Shown here: positions 50,801-62,800 of the stretch, piece after piece
How positions within the stretch are numbered: position 1 is the first letter of the stretch
Layout of the letters: each line of letters begins with the position of its first letter
Source: Micromonospora sp. M71_S20
GTDB lineage: Bacteria > Actinomycetota > Actinomycetes > Mycobacteriales > Micromonosporaceae
NCBI RefSeq assembly: GCF_003664255.1
Contig: NZ_RCCV01000001.1
Span: 3,224,001 to 3,288,000 of the forward strand
DNA: 64,000 nt
Direction of reading: 5' to 3'
Program-made: the position numbers and the translations under genes
The notes under the pieces: model-generated
Database searches by the model: none
What the model was told of the DNA's origin: nothing
What the model saw: the letters and a program-made list of their open reading frames with translations, nothing else

Positions 50801-53800
50801 GCGGCTGGCCGCGCTGGGCGCGGCCGTCCGGGTGGTCGCCACGGACGTGACCGACCGCGCCCGGGTCGGCGAGCTGGTCCGGTCGATCACCGACGAGGAT
50901 CGCCTGGCCGGGGTGGTCCACACGGCCGGCGTCCTGGACGACGGCGTGGTCAGCGGGATCACCGCCGAGCGGCTGGCGGACGTGCTGGCCCCGAAGGTCA
51001 CGGCGGGCTGGTGGCTGCACGAGGCGACCGCCGAGCTGGACCTCGACCTGTTCGTGCTCTTCTCCTCCGTCGCCGGGGTGCTCGGCTCTCCCGGTCAGGC
51101 CGCCTACGCGGCCGGCAACGCCTTCCTGGACGCCCTCGCCGTGCTGCGGGGGCAGCGAGGGCTGCCCGCCGTCAGCCTCGCGTGGGGCATGTGGGACACG
51201 GACGGCATGGCCGCGTCGATCAACGACGCCGACCGGGCCCGGGTCACCCGGGCCGGTCTGGTCCCGATGACCGCCCCGGTCGGGCTCGGGCTGTGGGACG
51301 CCGCCCTGGCCCACGGCGGTGCGGCGCTGGTACCGGCCGTGGTCGACCTGCCCGCCATGCGGGCGCAGACCGCTGCGGGCCGGGTGCCGGTGATGCTGCG
51401 GGCCCTGGTGGGACCGGCCACGAAGCGTCGCCGCTCCGGCTCCGGAGCCTGGGTCGACCGGTTGGCCGGGCTCGACCCGCAGGAGGCGCGGGCGCAGGTG
51501 GCCCTGCTCGTCCGCGGCATGGTCGCGCAGGTCCTCGGTCACGGCGGCGCCGACCAGGTGCCGGCGGACCGGGCGTTCCGGGAACTGGGCTTCGACTCGC
51601 TGACCGCCGTCGAGCTGCGCAACCGGATCAACAGCGCGACGGGGCTGCGGCTCACGTCGACGCTCGTCTTCGACTACCCGACCCCCGGCGCCCTGTCGGA
51701 GCACCTGTACGAGCAGCTCTCCGGCCAGGTCGCCGACCAGCAGCACGCCGTGCGGGCGACCACCGTCGACGAGCCGATCGCCATCGTGGGCATGGCCTGC
51801 CGCTATCCGGGCGGCGTGACGAACCCGCAGCAACTGTGGGACCTGGTCGCCGTCGGGGCCGACGGCATCGGCGAGTTCCCCACCGACCGGGGCTGGGAAC
51901 TCGACCGGATCTTCCACCCCGACCCGGACAACCCCGGGACGTCGTACACCCGGCACGGTGGCTTCCTGTACGGGGCCGCCGAGTTCGACCCGGACTTCTT
52001 CGGCATCTCGCCGCGCGAGGCCCTGGCGATGGACCCGCAGCAGCGGCTGCTGCTGGAGACCTCGTGGGAGACGTTCGAGTCCGCCGGTCTCGACCCGCAG
52101 CGGCTGCGCGGCAGCCGGACCGGCGTGTTCGCCGGCCTGATGTACCACGACTACGCCTCCGGCGTGCAGGACCTGCCCGAGGGCGTGGGCGGTTACCTCG
52201 GCACCGGCACCTCGGGCAGCGTGCTGTCCGGCCGGGTCGCGTACACGTTCGGCCTGGAGGGGCCGGCGGTCACCGTCGACACGGCATGCTCGTCGTCGCT
52301 GGTGGCGCTGCACCTCGCGGTGCAGGCGTTGCGCAGCGGCGAGTGCGACCTCGCGTTGGCCGGTGGTGTGACGGTGATGGCGACGCCGGGGACGTTCATC
52401 GAGTTCTCGCGGCAGCGTGGTCTGTCGCAGGACGGCCGGTGCAAGTCGTTCGCGGCGTCGGCCGACGGCACGGGCTGGTCCGAGGGCGTCGGCGTGCTGC
52501 TGGTGCAGCGCCTCTCCGACGCCCAGCGCGAGGGCCGGCGGATCCTGGCGGTGGTACGCGGCTCGGCGATCAACCAGGACGGCGCGTCGAACGGCTTGAC
52601 GGCGCCGAACGGCCCGTCGCAGCAGCGGGTGATCCGGCAGGCCCTGGCGAACGCGCGGCTCACCACGGCCGACGTGGACGCCGTCGAGGCGCACGGCACC
52701 GGCACGACGCTCGGCGACCCGATCGAGGCGCAGGCCCTGCTGGCGACGTACGGACAGGACCGCCCGCAGGACCGGCCGCTGTGGCTGGGGTCGATCAAGT
52801 CGAACATCGGCCACACCCAGGCCGCCGCGGGGGTGGCCGGCATCATCAAGATGATCATGGCGATGCGGCACGGGCTGCTGCCGTCGACGCTGCACGTCGA
52901 CGAGCCGTCCCCGCACATCGAGTGGAGCGCCGGGGCGGTCTCCCTGCTCACCGAGGCGCGCGACTGGCCCGCGGCGGGCCGGCCCCGCCGCGCGGCGGTC
53001 TCGTCGTTCGGAGTCAGTGGCACCAACGCGCACGTGATCATCGAGCAGCCGCCCGCCGAGGCGGAGCCGACCCGGGGCGGGGGCGCCCCGACGCCCGGCG
53101 GGCTGCCGGCCCCGGTGCTGCTGTCGGCCCGGTCCGAGGCCGCCGTCGCGGCGCAGGCGGACCGCTGGGCCCGCTGGCTCGCCGGAGACGAGGAGCTGCG
53201 CCCCGTCGACGTCGGCTGGTCGTCGACGGTCAGCCGGGCCGTGCTGGAGCACCGCGCGGTGGTCACCGCGACGGACCGGGACGAACTGCTGGCCGGGCTG
53301 CGGGCCCTCGCCGCCGGCGAGTCGGCCGCCAGCGTGGTGACCGGCACCGGAACGACGCGTACGCAGCTGGCAGTGCTCTTCTCCGGCCAGGGTGCGCAGC
53401 GCGCCGGCATGGGCCGGGAGCTGTCCGCCCTGTTCCCGGTCTTCGCGACCGCCCTGGACGAGGTGTGCGCGCAGCTCGACCCGCTGCTGCCGCGTCCGCT
53501 GCGGGAGGTGCTGTTCGCCGAGGCGGGCTCCGCCGAGGCGGAGCTGCTGGATCAGACCGTGTTCACGCAGCCCGGGTTGTTCGCGGTCGAGGTGGCGCTG
53601 TTCCGGCTGGTGGAGTCGTTCGGGATCGTGCCCGACGTGGTCGCCGGTCACTCGATCGGCGAGGTGACCGCCGCGTACGTCGCCGGGGTGCTGTCCCTGG
53701 CGGACGCGTGCGCGCTCGTGGCGGCGCGGGGCCGGCTGATGCAGGCGCTGCCCACCGGCGGCGGCATGCTGGCCGTGGCCGCCGACGAGGCGGCGGTGGC

Positions 53801-56800
53801 GGAGTCGATCTCCGGCCTGACCGACCGGGTGGGCATCGCCGCCGTCAACGGACCCGCCGCCGTGGTGGTCTCCGGCGCCGTCGACGCCCTCGACGAGGTG
53901 GAGCGGCTCTGGCAGGACCGGGGTGCGCGCACTCGTCGGCTGACCGTGAGTCACGCGTTCCACAGCCCGCTGATGGAGCCGATGCTCGACGAGTTCCGCG
54001 CGGTCCTGGCGGGGTTGACGTTCCGGGCGCCGCTGCTGCCGCTGGCGTCGAACCTGACCGGGGCGCTCGCCGAACCGCAGGAGATCACCCGCGCCGAGTA
54101 CTGGGTCCGGCACGTGCGGGAGGCCGTCCGCTACGCCGACGGCATCGCCGCCCTGCGGGCCACCGGCGTCGACACCTTCCTGGAGATCGGCCCGCAGAGC
54201 GTCCTGACCGCGATGAACGCCGACCTGCTCGCCGAGGACGCGCTCGCGCTGGCCGTCCAGCGCCGGGACCGTCCCGCCCCGCAGGCGCTGCTGCACGCGC
54301 TCGCCGCGCTGCACGTCCACGGCGTCCCGGTGACCTGGACGCAGTGGTTCACCGACGCCGGCGCCACCCGGGTCGACCTGCCGACGTACGCCTTCCAGCA
54401 CCAGCGGTACTGGCTCGGCGCGGGTCAGGCGCGTGCCGCCGACGTGTCCGGCGCGGGCCTCGGCGTGGCCGGGCACCCGCTGCTCGGCGCGGCGGTCACC
54501 GTCGCCGGCGCGGACATGGTGGTACTCACCGGCCGGCTGTCGCTCGCCACCCACGCGTGGCTCGCCGACCACGTCGTCTCCGGCGTGGCGATCGTGCCCG
54601 GCACCGCCCTCGTCGAACTGGCCGTCCGGGCGGGCGACGAGGTGGGCGCGTCGCGGGTACGGGAGTTGACCGTGGCCGCGCCGCTGGTGCTGCCGGAGGG
54701 CGGCGCGGTGCGGGTGCAGGTGCGCGTCGGCGCGGCCGACGAGTCCGGCACCCGGGTCGTGGCCGTGCACTCGCAGTCCGAGGGCGACCCGGAGGCCGAG
54801 TGGATCCACCACGCGGAGGGCGTGCTGGAGCCCGCGTCGGCCGACGAGCCGGGCGTGGGGGAGTGGCCGCCGCCGGGTGCCGTCGAGGTGGACCTGGCGG
54901 GCTGGTACCCGACGCTGGCGGAGCACGGCCTGACGTACGGGCCGGTGTTCCAGGGGCTGCGTCGGGTGTGGACCGGCGGTGACGACGTGTACGCCGAGGT
55001 GGTGCTGCCGGAGGAGGCGGCGGCGGAGGCGGCGCGCTTCGGCGTGCACCCGGCGTTGCTGGACGCCGCGCTGCACCCGATCGGGTTGCTGCCCGGCTCG
55101 GAGGAGTCGGGCGGGCCGCGGGTGCCGTTCGCGTTCGAGGGCGTGCAGGTGCACGCCGCGGGCGCGCGGGTGCTGCGGGTGCGGCTGACGCGCGCGGGCT
55201 CGGCGGTGCGGCTGGTCGCGTGCGACGAGTCGGGCGCGACCGTGGTGTCGGTCGACTCCCTCGTTCTGCGCGAGCTGACCGGCGTGGCCGCGGCGAGCGC
55301 CGCGTCCCGCTCGATGTTCGAACTCACCTGGCAGGCCGAGGAGATCGCCGCCGCCGGGGACCTCTCCGGGTGGGCGCTGGTCGGCTCGCCCGCCGCCGTC
55401 GACCTGCCGGCGTTCGGCGACGTCGAGGCGCTCATTGCGGCGGTCGACGCCGGTCGGGCGGTCGCGCCGAAGGGTCTGCTGCTGACGCTCGACGCGTCGC
55501 AGGTCGCCGTCCCCGACGCCGTTCGCGCGGCGACGTCGCACGTGCTGGCGACGGTGCGGTCCTGGCTGGCGGCGGAGGCGTTGGCGGATTCGCGGTTGGT
55601 GGTGGTGACGCGGGGTGCGGTCTCGGTTGCCGCTGACGACCGGGTTTCGGATCTGGCGGGTGCGGCGGTGTGGGGTCTGCTGCGCTCGGCGCAGTCGGAG
55701 CATCCGGGTCGTATCGTCCTGGCGGATGTCGCCGGTGACGTGGACGCCGGTCTGTTGGGTGTGCTGGCTGTGGTGGCTGAGGAGCCGGTGGCGTCCGGCG
55801 GTCAGGTGGCGGTGCGGTCGGGTTCGGTGTTCGTGCCGCGTCTGGTGCGCGCGGTCGCCCCGTCGGCGGTGGAGATGCCGGTCGTGGGTGACGGTGCGGT
55901 GTTGGTGACCGGTGGCACGGGTGCGTTGGGTGCGTTGGTGGCGGAGCATCTGGTGTCGGCGTACGGGGTGCGGTCGCTGGTGCTGGTGTCGCGGCGTGGC
56001 CCGGAGGCCGCGGGTGCGGGTGAGTTGTCGCAGCGGTTGTCGGCGTTGGGTGCGTCGGTGCGGGTGGTCGCGTGTGACGTGACGGACCGGGACCAGGTCG
56101 GCGCGTTGGTGGCCGAGGTTTCCGCGGGGGGTCGGCTGGCGGGCGTGGTGCACACGGCCGGTGTCCTGGACGACGGTGTCGTGGAGGGGCTGACCGTCGA
56201 GCGTCTGGCGGGGGTGTTGGCGCCGAAGGTGTCGGCGGGTTGGCTGCTGCACGAGGCGACGGCGTCGCTGGACCTGGATCTGTTCGTGGTGTTCTCGTCG
56301 GTGGCGGGTGTGTTGGGTTCGCCGGGTCAGTCGGCGTACGCGGCGGGCAACGCGTTCCTCGACGGGTTGGCGGTGTACCGGCGGCAGCTGGGGTTGCCGG
56401 CGGTCAGCCTGGCGTGGGGCATGTGGGACACGGCGGGTATGGCCGCGTCGATCGACGAGGCGGATCGGGCGCGTTCGGCGCGGGCGGGTCTGACGCCGAT
56501 GAGCGCCGAGGTCGGGTTGGAGCTGTTCGACGCCGCCCTGGTGGCGGAGCGCCCGGCGTTGGTGCCGGCCGTGATCGACGTACCCGCGATGCGGGCAGCA
56601 CTCGGTGCCGGCCCGGTGCCGGCCGTGTTGCGTACCCTGATCGGGTCGACGGTGGCCCGGCGACGGGCCGCGCGGGGCGGCGACTGGGCCAACCAGCTGG
56701 CGGGCCTGGCGCCCGACGAGGCGCGCGCCCAGATCGACGTGCTGGTGCGGGGCCTGGTCGCGCAGGTGCTCGGGCACGGTGGGGCGGAGGCGGTGCCGGC

Positions 56801-59800
56801 GGACCGGGCGTTCCGGGAGCTGGGCTTCGACTCGCTGACGGCGGTCGACCTGCGTAACCGGTTGAACGCGGCCACGGGGCTGCGGTTGGCCTCGACGCTG
56901 GTCTTCGACTACCCGACCCCGGCCGTGCTCGTCGACCACCTATACGAGCAGGTCTCCGGGCAGATCACCGCCCGCCAGACGGCGGTGCACGCCGCCAGCA
57001 CCGACGAGCCGATCGCGATCGTGGGCATGGCCTGCCGCTATCCGGGCGGCGTCGAGAGCCCGGACCAGCTGTGGGCGTTGCTGGCCGGTGGCGGCGACGG
57101 GATCTCGGAGTTCCCCACCGATCGCGGTTGGGACCTGGAGAGCCTGTTCGATCCGGACCCGGAGCACAGCGGCACGTCGTACACGCGGCACGGCGGTTTC
57201 CTGTACGGGGCGGCGGACTTCGACCCCGGGTTCTTCGGGATCTCGCCGCGTGAGGCCCTCGCCATGGACCCGCAGCAGCGGCTGCTGCTGGAGGCGTCGT
57301 GGGAGTCGTTCGAGTCGGCCGGTCTGGACCCGCAGCGGTTGCGGGGCAGCCGGACGGGTGTCTTCGCCGGCGTGATGTACCACGACTACGCCTCGCGCCT
57401 GATGGACCTGCCGCCGGACGCCGAGGGCTTCGTCGGCACCGGCACGTCGGGCAGCGTGCTGTCCGGTCGGGTCGCGTACACCTTCGGCCTGGAGGGCCCG
57501 GCGGTCACCGTCGACACCGCCTGCTCGTCGTCGCTGGTGGCGCTGCACCTCGCGGCGCAGGCGTTGCGCAGCGGTGAGTGCGATCTGGCGTTGGCCGGTG
57601 GCGTGACGGTGATGGCGACGCCGGGCACGTTCATCGAGTTCTCGCGGCAGCGGGGCCTTTCCCAGGACGGCCGGTGCAAGTCGTTCGCGGCGTCGGCCGA
57701 CGGGACGGGCTGGTCCGAGGGCGTGGGCGTGCTGCTCGTGGAGCGGCTGTCGGACGCGCGGCGCAACGGGCACCGCGTGCTGGCGGTGGTACGCGGCACG
57801 GCCGTGAACCAGGACGGCGCGTCGAACGGCCTGACCGCCCCGAACGGCCCGTCGCAGCAGCGCGTGATCCGGCAGGCCCTGGCGAACGCCCGCCTGACCG
57901 CCGCCGACGTGGACGCGGTGGAGGCGCACGGCACCGGCACGACGCTCGGCGACCCGATCGAGGCGCAGGCGTTGTTGGCGACGTACGGGCAGGAGCGTCC
58001 GCAGGACCGGCCGCTGCTGCTCGGGTCGGTGAAGTCGAACATCGGGCACACGCAGGCCGCCGCCGGCGTGGCCGGCGTGATCAAGATGGTCATGGCCATT
58101 CGCCACGGCCTGGTGCCGCCGACCCTGCACGTCGACGAGCCGTCCCCGCACATCGACTGGACCGCCGGGGCGGTGGCGCTGGCGACCGAGGCGACGCCGT
58201 GGCCGCAGGTGGACCGGCCGCGTCGCGCGGCGGTGTCGTCGTTCGGCATCTCCGGCACCAACGCGCACGTGATCATCGAGCAGCCGCCGGCCGAGGCGAT
58301 CGAGGGTGAGATCGTCGCCCGCGAGGTGCCGCCGGTGGTGCCGGTGCTGCTGTCGGCCCGCTCCGACGCGGCCCTGGCCGGCCAGGCGGGCCGGTGGGCG
58401 CGCTGGCTCGCGGCCGACGAGGCGCCGCGTCCGCTGGACGTCGCCTGGTCCTCGGTGACCATCCGGCCCGCGCTGGAGCACCGGGCGGTGGTGACCGCCG
58501 CCGACCGGGACGGCCTGATCGCGGCGTTGACCGCCCTCGCTGACGGCGACCCCACCGGTACGGCCGTCTCCGGCGCCGCCGGCCAGCGCGGCCAGCTCGC
58601 GCTGTTGTTCTCGGGTCAGGGCGCGCAGCGTGCCGGCATGGGCCGGGAGTTGTCGGCCCAGTTCCCGGTGTTCGCCGCCGCGTTGGACGAGGTGTGCGCG
58701 CAGCTCGACGCGTTGCTGCCGCGTCCGTTGCGGGAGGTGCTGTTCGCCGAGGCGGGCAGCCCCGAGGCGGAACTGCTGGACCAGACCGTCTTCACCCAGG
58801 CGGGCCTGTTCGCGGTCGAGGTGGCCCTGTTCCGGCTGGTGGAGTCGTTCGGGGTCGTGCCGGACCTGCTGGCCGGCCACTCGATCGGCGAGGTTACGGC
58901 CGCGCACGTGGCGGGGGTGTTGTCCCTGGCGGACGCGTGCGAGCTGGTGGCGGCGCGGGGCCGGTTGATGCAGGCGCTGCCCACGGGTGGCGGGATGTTG
59001 GCGGTGGCTGCCGACGAGGCGGCGGTGGCGGAGTCTCTTGCCGGGTTCGCCGACCGGGCGGGCATCGCTGCCGTCAACGGTCCGACGGCCGTGGTCGTCT
59101 CCGGTGCTGTCGAGGCCCTGGACGAGGTGGAGAGGGTCTGGCGGGAGCGGGGTGTCCGCACTCGTCGGCTGACCGTGAGCCACGCGTTCCACAGTCCGCT
59201 GATGGAGCCGATGCTCGACGAGTTCCGCGCGGTCCTGTCCGGACTCACCTTCGCCGCGCCGCTGCTGCCGATCGTGTCGAACGTGACCGGAGCCCTGGCC
59301 GACGCCGACGAGATCCGCACCCCGGAGTACTGGGTGCGGCACGTGCGCGAGGCCGTGCGCTACGCCGACGGGGTCACCGCGCTGCGGGCCGCCGGTGTCG
59401 ACACGTTCCTGGAGGTCGGCCCGCAGAGCGTCCTGACGGCGATGGCGGCTGACGTGCTGCCCGACGACGATGCCGTGCTGGCCGTCGCCGTGCAGCGCAA
59501 GGACCGGCCGGAGACGCAGGCGCTGCTGCACGCCCTGGCGGAGCTGCACGTGCACGGCGTTGCCGTGACCTGGCAGCCGTGGTTCGCCGACACCGGCGCG
59601 CGGCGGGTCGACCTGCCCACGTACGCCTTCCAGCACCAGCGCTACTGGCCCGCCGCCAACCGAGCGCGTACGGGCGACGTGTCCGGGGCCGGGCTCGGCC
59701 GCACCGAGCACCCGCTGCTCGGCGCGGCGGTGGACCTGGCCGGCGACGACGAGATGGTGCTGACGGGCCGACTCTCCCTGGCCACGCACCCCTGGCTGGC

Positions 59801-62800
59801 CGACCACACGGTCTCCGGGCTGACGCTGGTACCGGGCACCGCCCTGGTCGAGCTGGCCGTACGGGCCGGCGACGAGGTGGGCCTCTCCCGGCTGCGGGAG
59901 CTGACCGTGGCCGCCCCGCTGGTCGTCCCCGGCACGGGAGGCGTGCGGATCCAGGTGCGGGTGTCCACGTCGGAGTCGCCGCAGCGTCCCGTCGCCATCT
60001 ACTCCCGCCCCGACGACGACCCCGAGGCGGGCTGGACCCGACACGCGGAGGGCGTGCTGGAGCCGTCCACCGCCGACGAGCCCGACCCGGTCACCTGGCC
60101 CCCGGTCGGCGCGGCGGAGGTGGACCTGGCTAGCTGGTACCCGACGCTGGCGGAGCACGGCCTGACGTACGGGCCGGTCTTCCAGGGGCTCCGGCGTGCC
60201 TGGACCAGCGGCGGCGAGGTGTACGCCGAGGTGGTCCTGCCGGACGACGCCGCGACGGAGGCCGTCGGGTTCGGGGTGCATCCGGCGCTGCTGGACGCGG
60301 CCCTGCACCCGATCGGGTTGCTGTCGGGTGCGGAGCAGTCGGGCGGGCCGCGGGTGCCGTTCGCGTTCGAGGGTGTGCAGGTGCACGCCTCCGGCGCGGG
60401 GGCGCTGCGGGTGCGCCTGACCCGCGACGGCTCCGGCCTGCGGCTGGCCGCGTACGACGAGACGGGCGCGCCGGTCGTGTCGGTGGACTCCCTCGTCCTG
60501 CGGGAGCTGACCGGCGTGCCCGCGCCGGGCACGGCATCGCGGTCGCTGTTCGAGCTGCGGTGGCCGGCCGTGGAGGTCACTCCTGCCGGGGAGATCTCCG
60601 GATGGGCGCTGGTGACCGGCGGCCGGGAGCTGGCGGCACCGGTCGGAATGCCCGCGTACCCCGACGTGGCGACGATCGCGGGGGAGGAGTCCGTCCCCCG
60701 ATCGGTGCTGCTTCCGCTGTTCCCCGGATCGGGGTCGGCGGCGGAGACGCCGGAGTCCGTCCGGGCGGTGACCTCGGAGATGCTGACGACCGTGCAGTCC
60801 TGGCTGGCGGCGGACGCCCTGTCGGCGTCGCGGCTCGTGGTGGCGACCCGGGGTGCCGTGTCGGTCGGTGACGAGGACCGGGTGACCGACCTGGCCGCTG
60901 CGGCCGTGTGGGGCCTGCTGCGCTCGGCGCAGTCGGAGCACCCGGGTCGCATCGTCCTCGCGGACGTCGACGGCGAGCCGGATGCCGCGCTGGTGGCCCT
61001 CCTGGACGGCGCGCTGCGCGAACCGGCCGCGACCGGCGGCCAGTTGGCCGTCCGTAACGGGGCGGTGTACTCGCCGCGCCTGGTCCGGGCCGGCGTCACG
61101 GTGGCGGAGACGCCGACCGTGGGTGACGGTGCGGTGCTGGTGACCGGTGGTACGGGCGCGCTGGGCGCCCTCGTGGCGGAGCACCTGGTGTCGTCGTGGG
61201 GCGTGCGGTCGCTGGTGCTGGTGTCGCGGCGTGGCCCGGAGGCCGCCGGTGCGGGTGAGTTGTCGCAGCGGCTGACGGCGCTGGGCGCGTCGGTGCGGGT
61301 GGTCGCGTGTGACGTGACGGACCGGGACCAGGTCGGCGCGTTGGTGGCCGAGGTCGCTGCCGGGGGCCGGTTGGCGGGTGTGGTGCACACCGCCGGCGTC
61401 CTGGACGACGGGGTGGTCGAGGGGCTGACCGCCGAGCGGCTCGGTGCGGTGTTGGCGCCGAAGGTGTCGGCGGGTTGGCTGCTGCACGAGGCGACGGCGT
61501 CGCTGGACCTGGATCTGTTCGTGGTGTTCTCGTCGGTGGCGGGTGTGTTGGGTTCGCCGGGTCAGTCGGCGTACGCGGCGGGTAACGCGTTCCTGGACGG
61601 GTTGGCGGTGTACCGGCGGCAGCTGGGGTTGCCGGCGGTCAGTCTGGCGTGGGGCATGTGGGACACGGCGGGTATGGCCGCGTCGATCGACGAGGCGGAT
61701 CGGGCGCGTTCGGCGCGGGCGGGTCTGACGCCGATGAGCGCCGAGGTCGGGTTGGAGCTGTTCGACGCCGCCCTGGTGGCGGAGCGCCCGGCGTTGGTGC
61801 CGGCCGTGATCGACGTACCCGCGCTGCGGGCGGCGGCCTCCGGCGGCCCCGCGCCGGCCGTGCTGCGCACCCTGATCGGCGTGACCAGCACCCGCCGCCA
61901 GGCGGGGCAGGGCGGTGGCGGCTGGGCCGACCGGCTCGCCGGGCTGACCGAGGACGAGGGCCGGGCCCAGGTCGACGTGCTGGTGCGGGGCCTGGTCGCG
62001 CAGGTGCTCGGGCACGGTGGCGCGGAGGCGGTGCCGGCGGACCGGGCGTTCCGGGAGCTCGGCTTCGACTCGCTGACGGCGGTGGACCTGCGTAACCGGT
62101 TGAACGCGGCCACCGGGCTGCGGTTGGCCTCGACGCTGGTCTTCGACTACCCGACCCCGGCCATGCTCGCCGACCACCTGTGGTCGGAATTGGCCGGGGT
62201 GCGTCAGTCCACCGGCGACCTGGTCGCCGGTACGGTCGTCGGCACCGACGAGCCGATCGCCATCGTGGGCATGGCCTGCCGCTACCCGGGCGACGTCGAG
62301 TCTCCCGACGAGCTGTGGGAGCTGTTGGCCGGCGGCGGCGACGGGATCTCGGAGTTCCCGGCGGACCGGGGCTGGGACCTGGAGTCGCTGTTCGATCCGG
62401 ACCCGGACCGCAGCGGTACGTCGTACACGCGGCACGGCGGTTTCCTCTACGGTGCCGCCGAGTTCGACCCCGGGTTCTTCGGGATCTCGCCGCGCGAGGC
62501 CCTGGCGATGGACCCGCAGCAGCGGCTGCTGCTGGAGGCGTCGTGGGAGAGCTTCGAGTCGGCCGGTCTGGACCCGCAGCGGCTGCGGGGCAGCCGGACG
62601 GGTGTCTTCGCCGGCGTCATGTACCACGACTACGCCTCCCGACTGATGGACCTGCCGACCGAGGTGGAGGGCTACGTCGGGACCGGCACCTCGGGCAGCG
62701 TGCTGTCCGGCCGGGTCGCGTACACGTTCGGCCTGGAAGGGCCGGCGGTCACCGTGGACACGGCGTGTTCGTCCAGCCTCGTCGCGCTGCACCTCGCTGC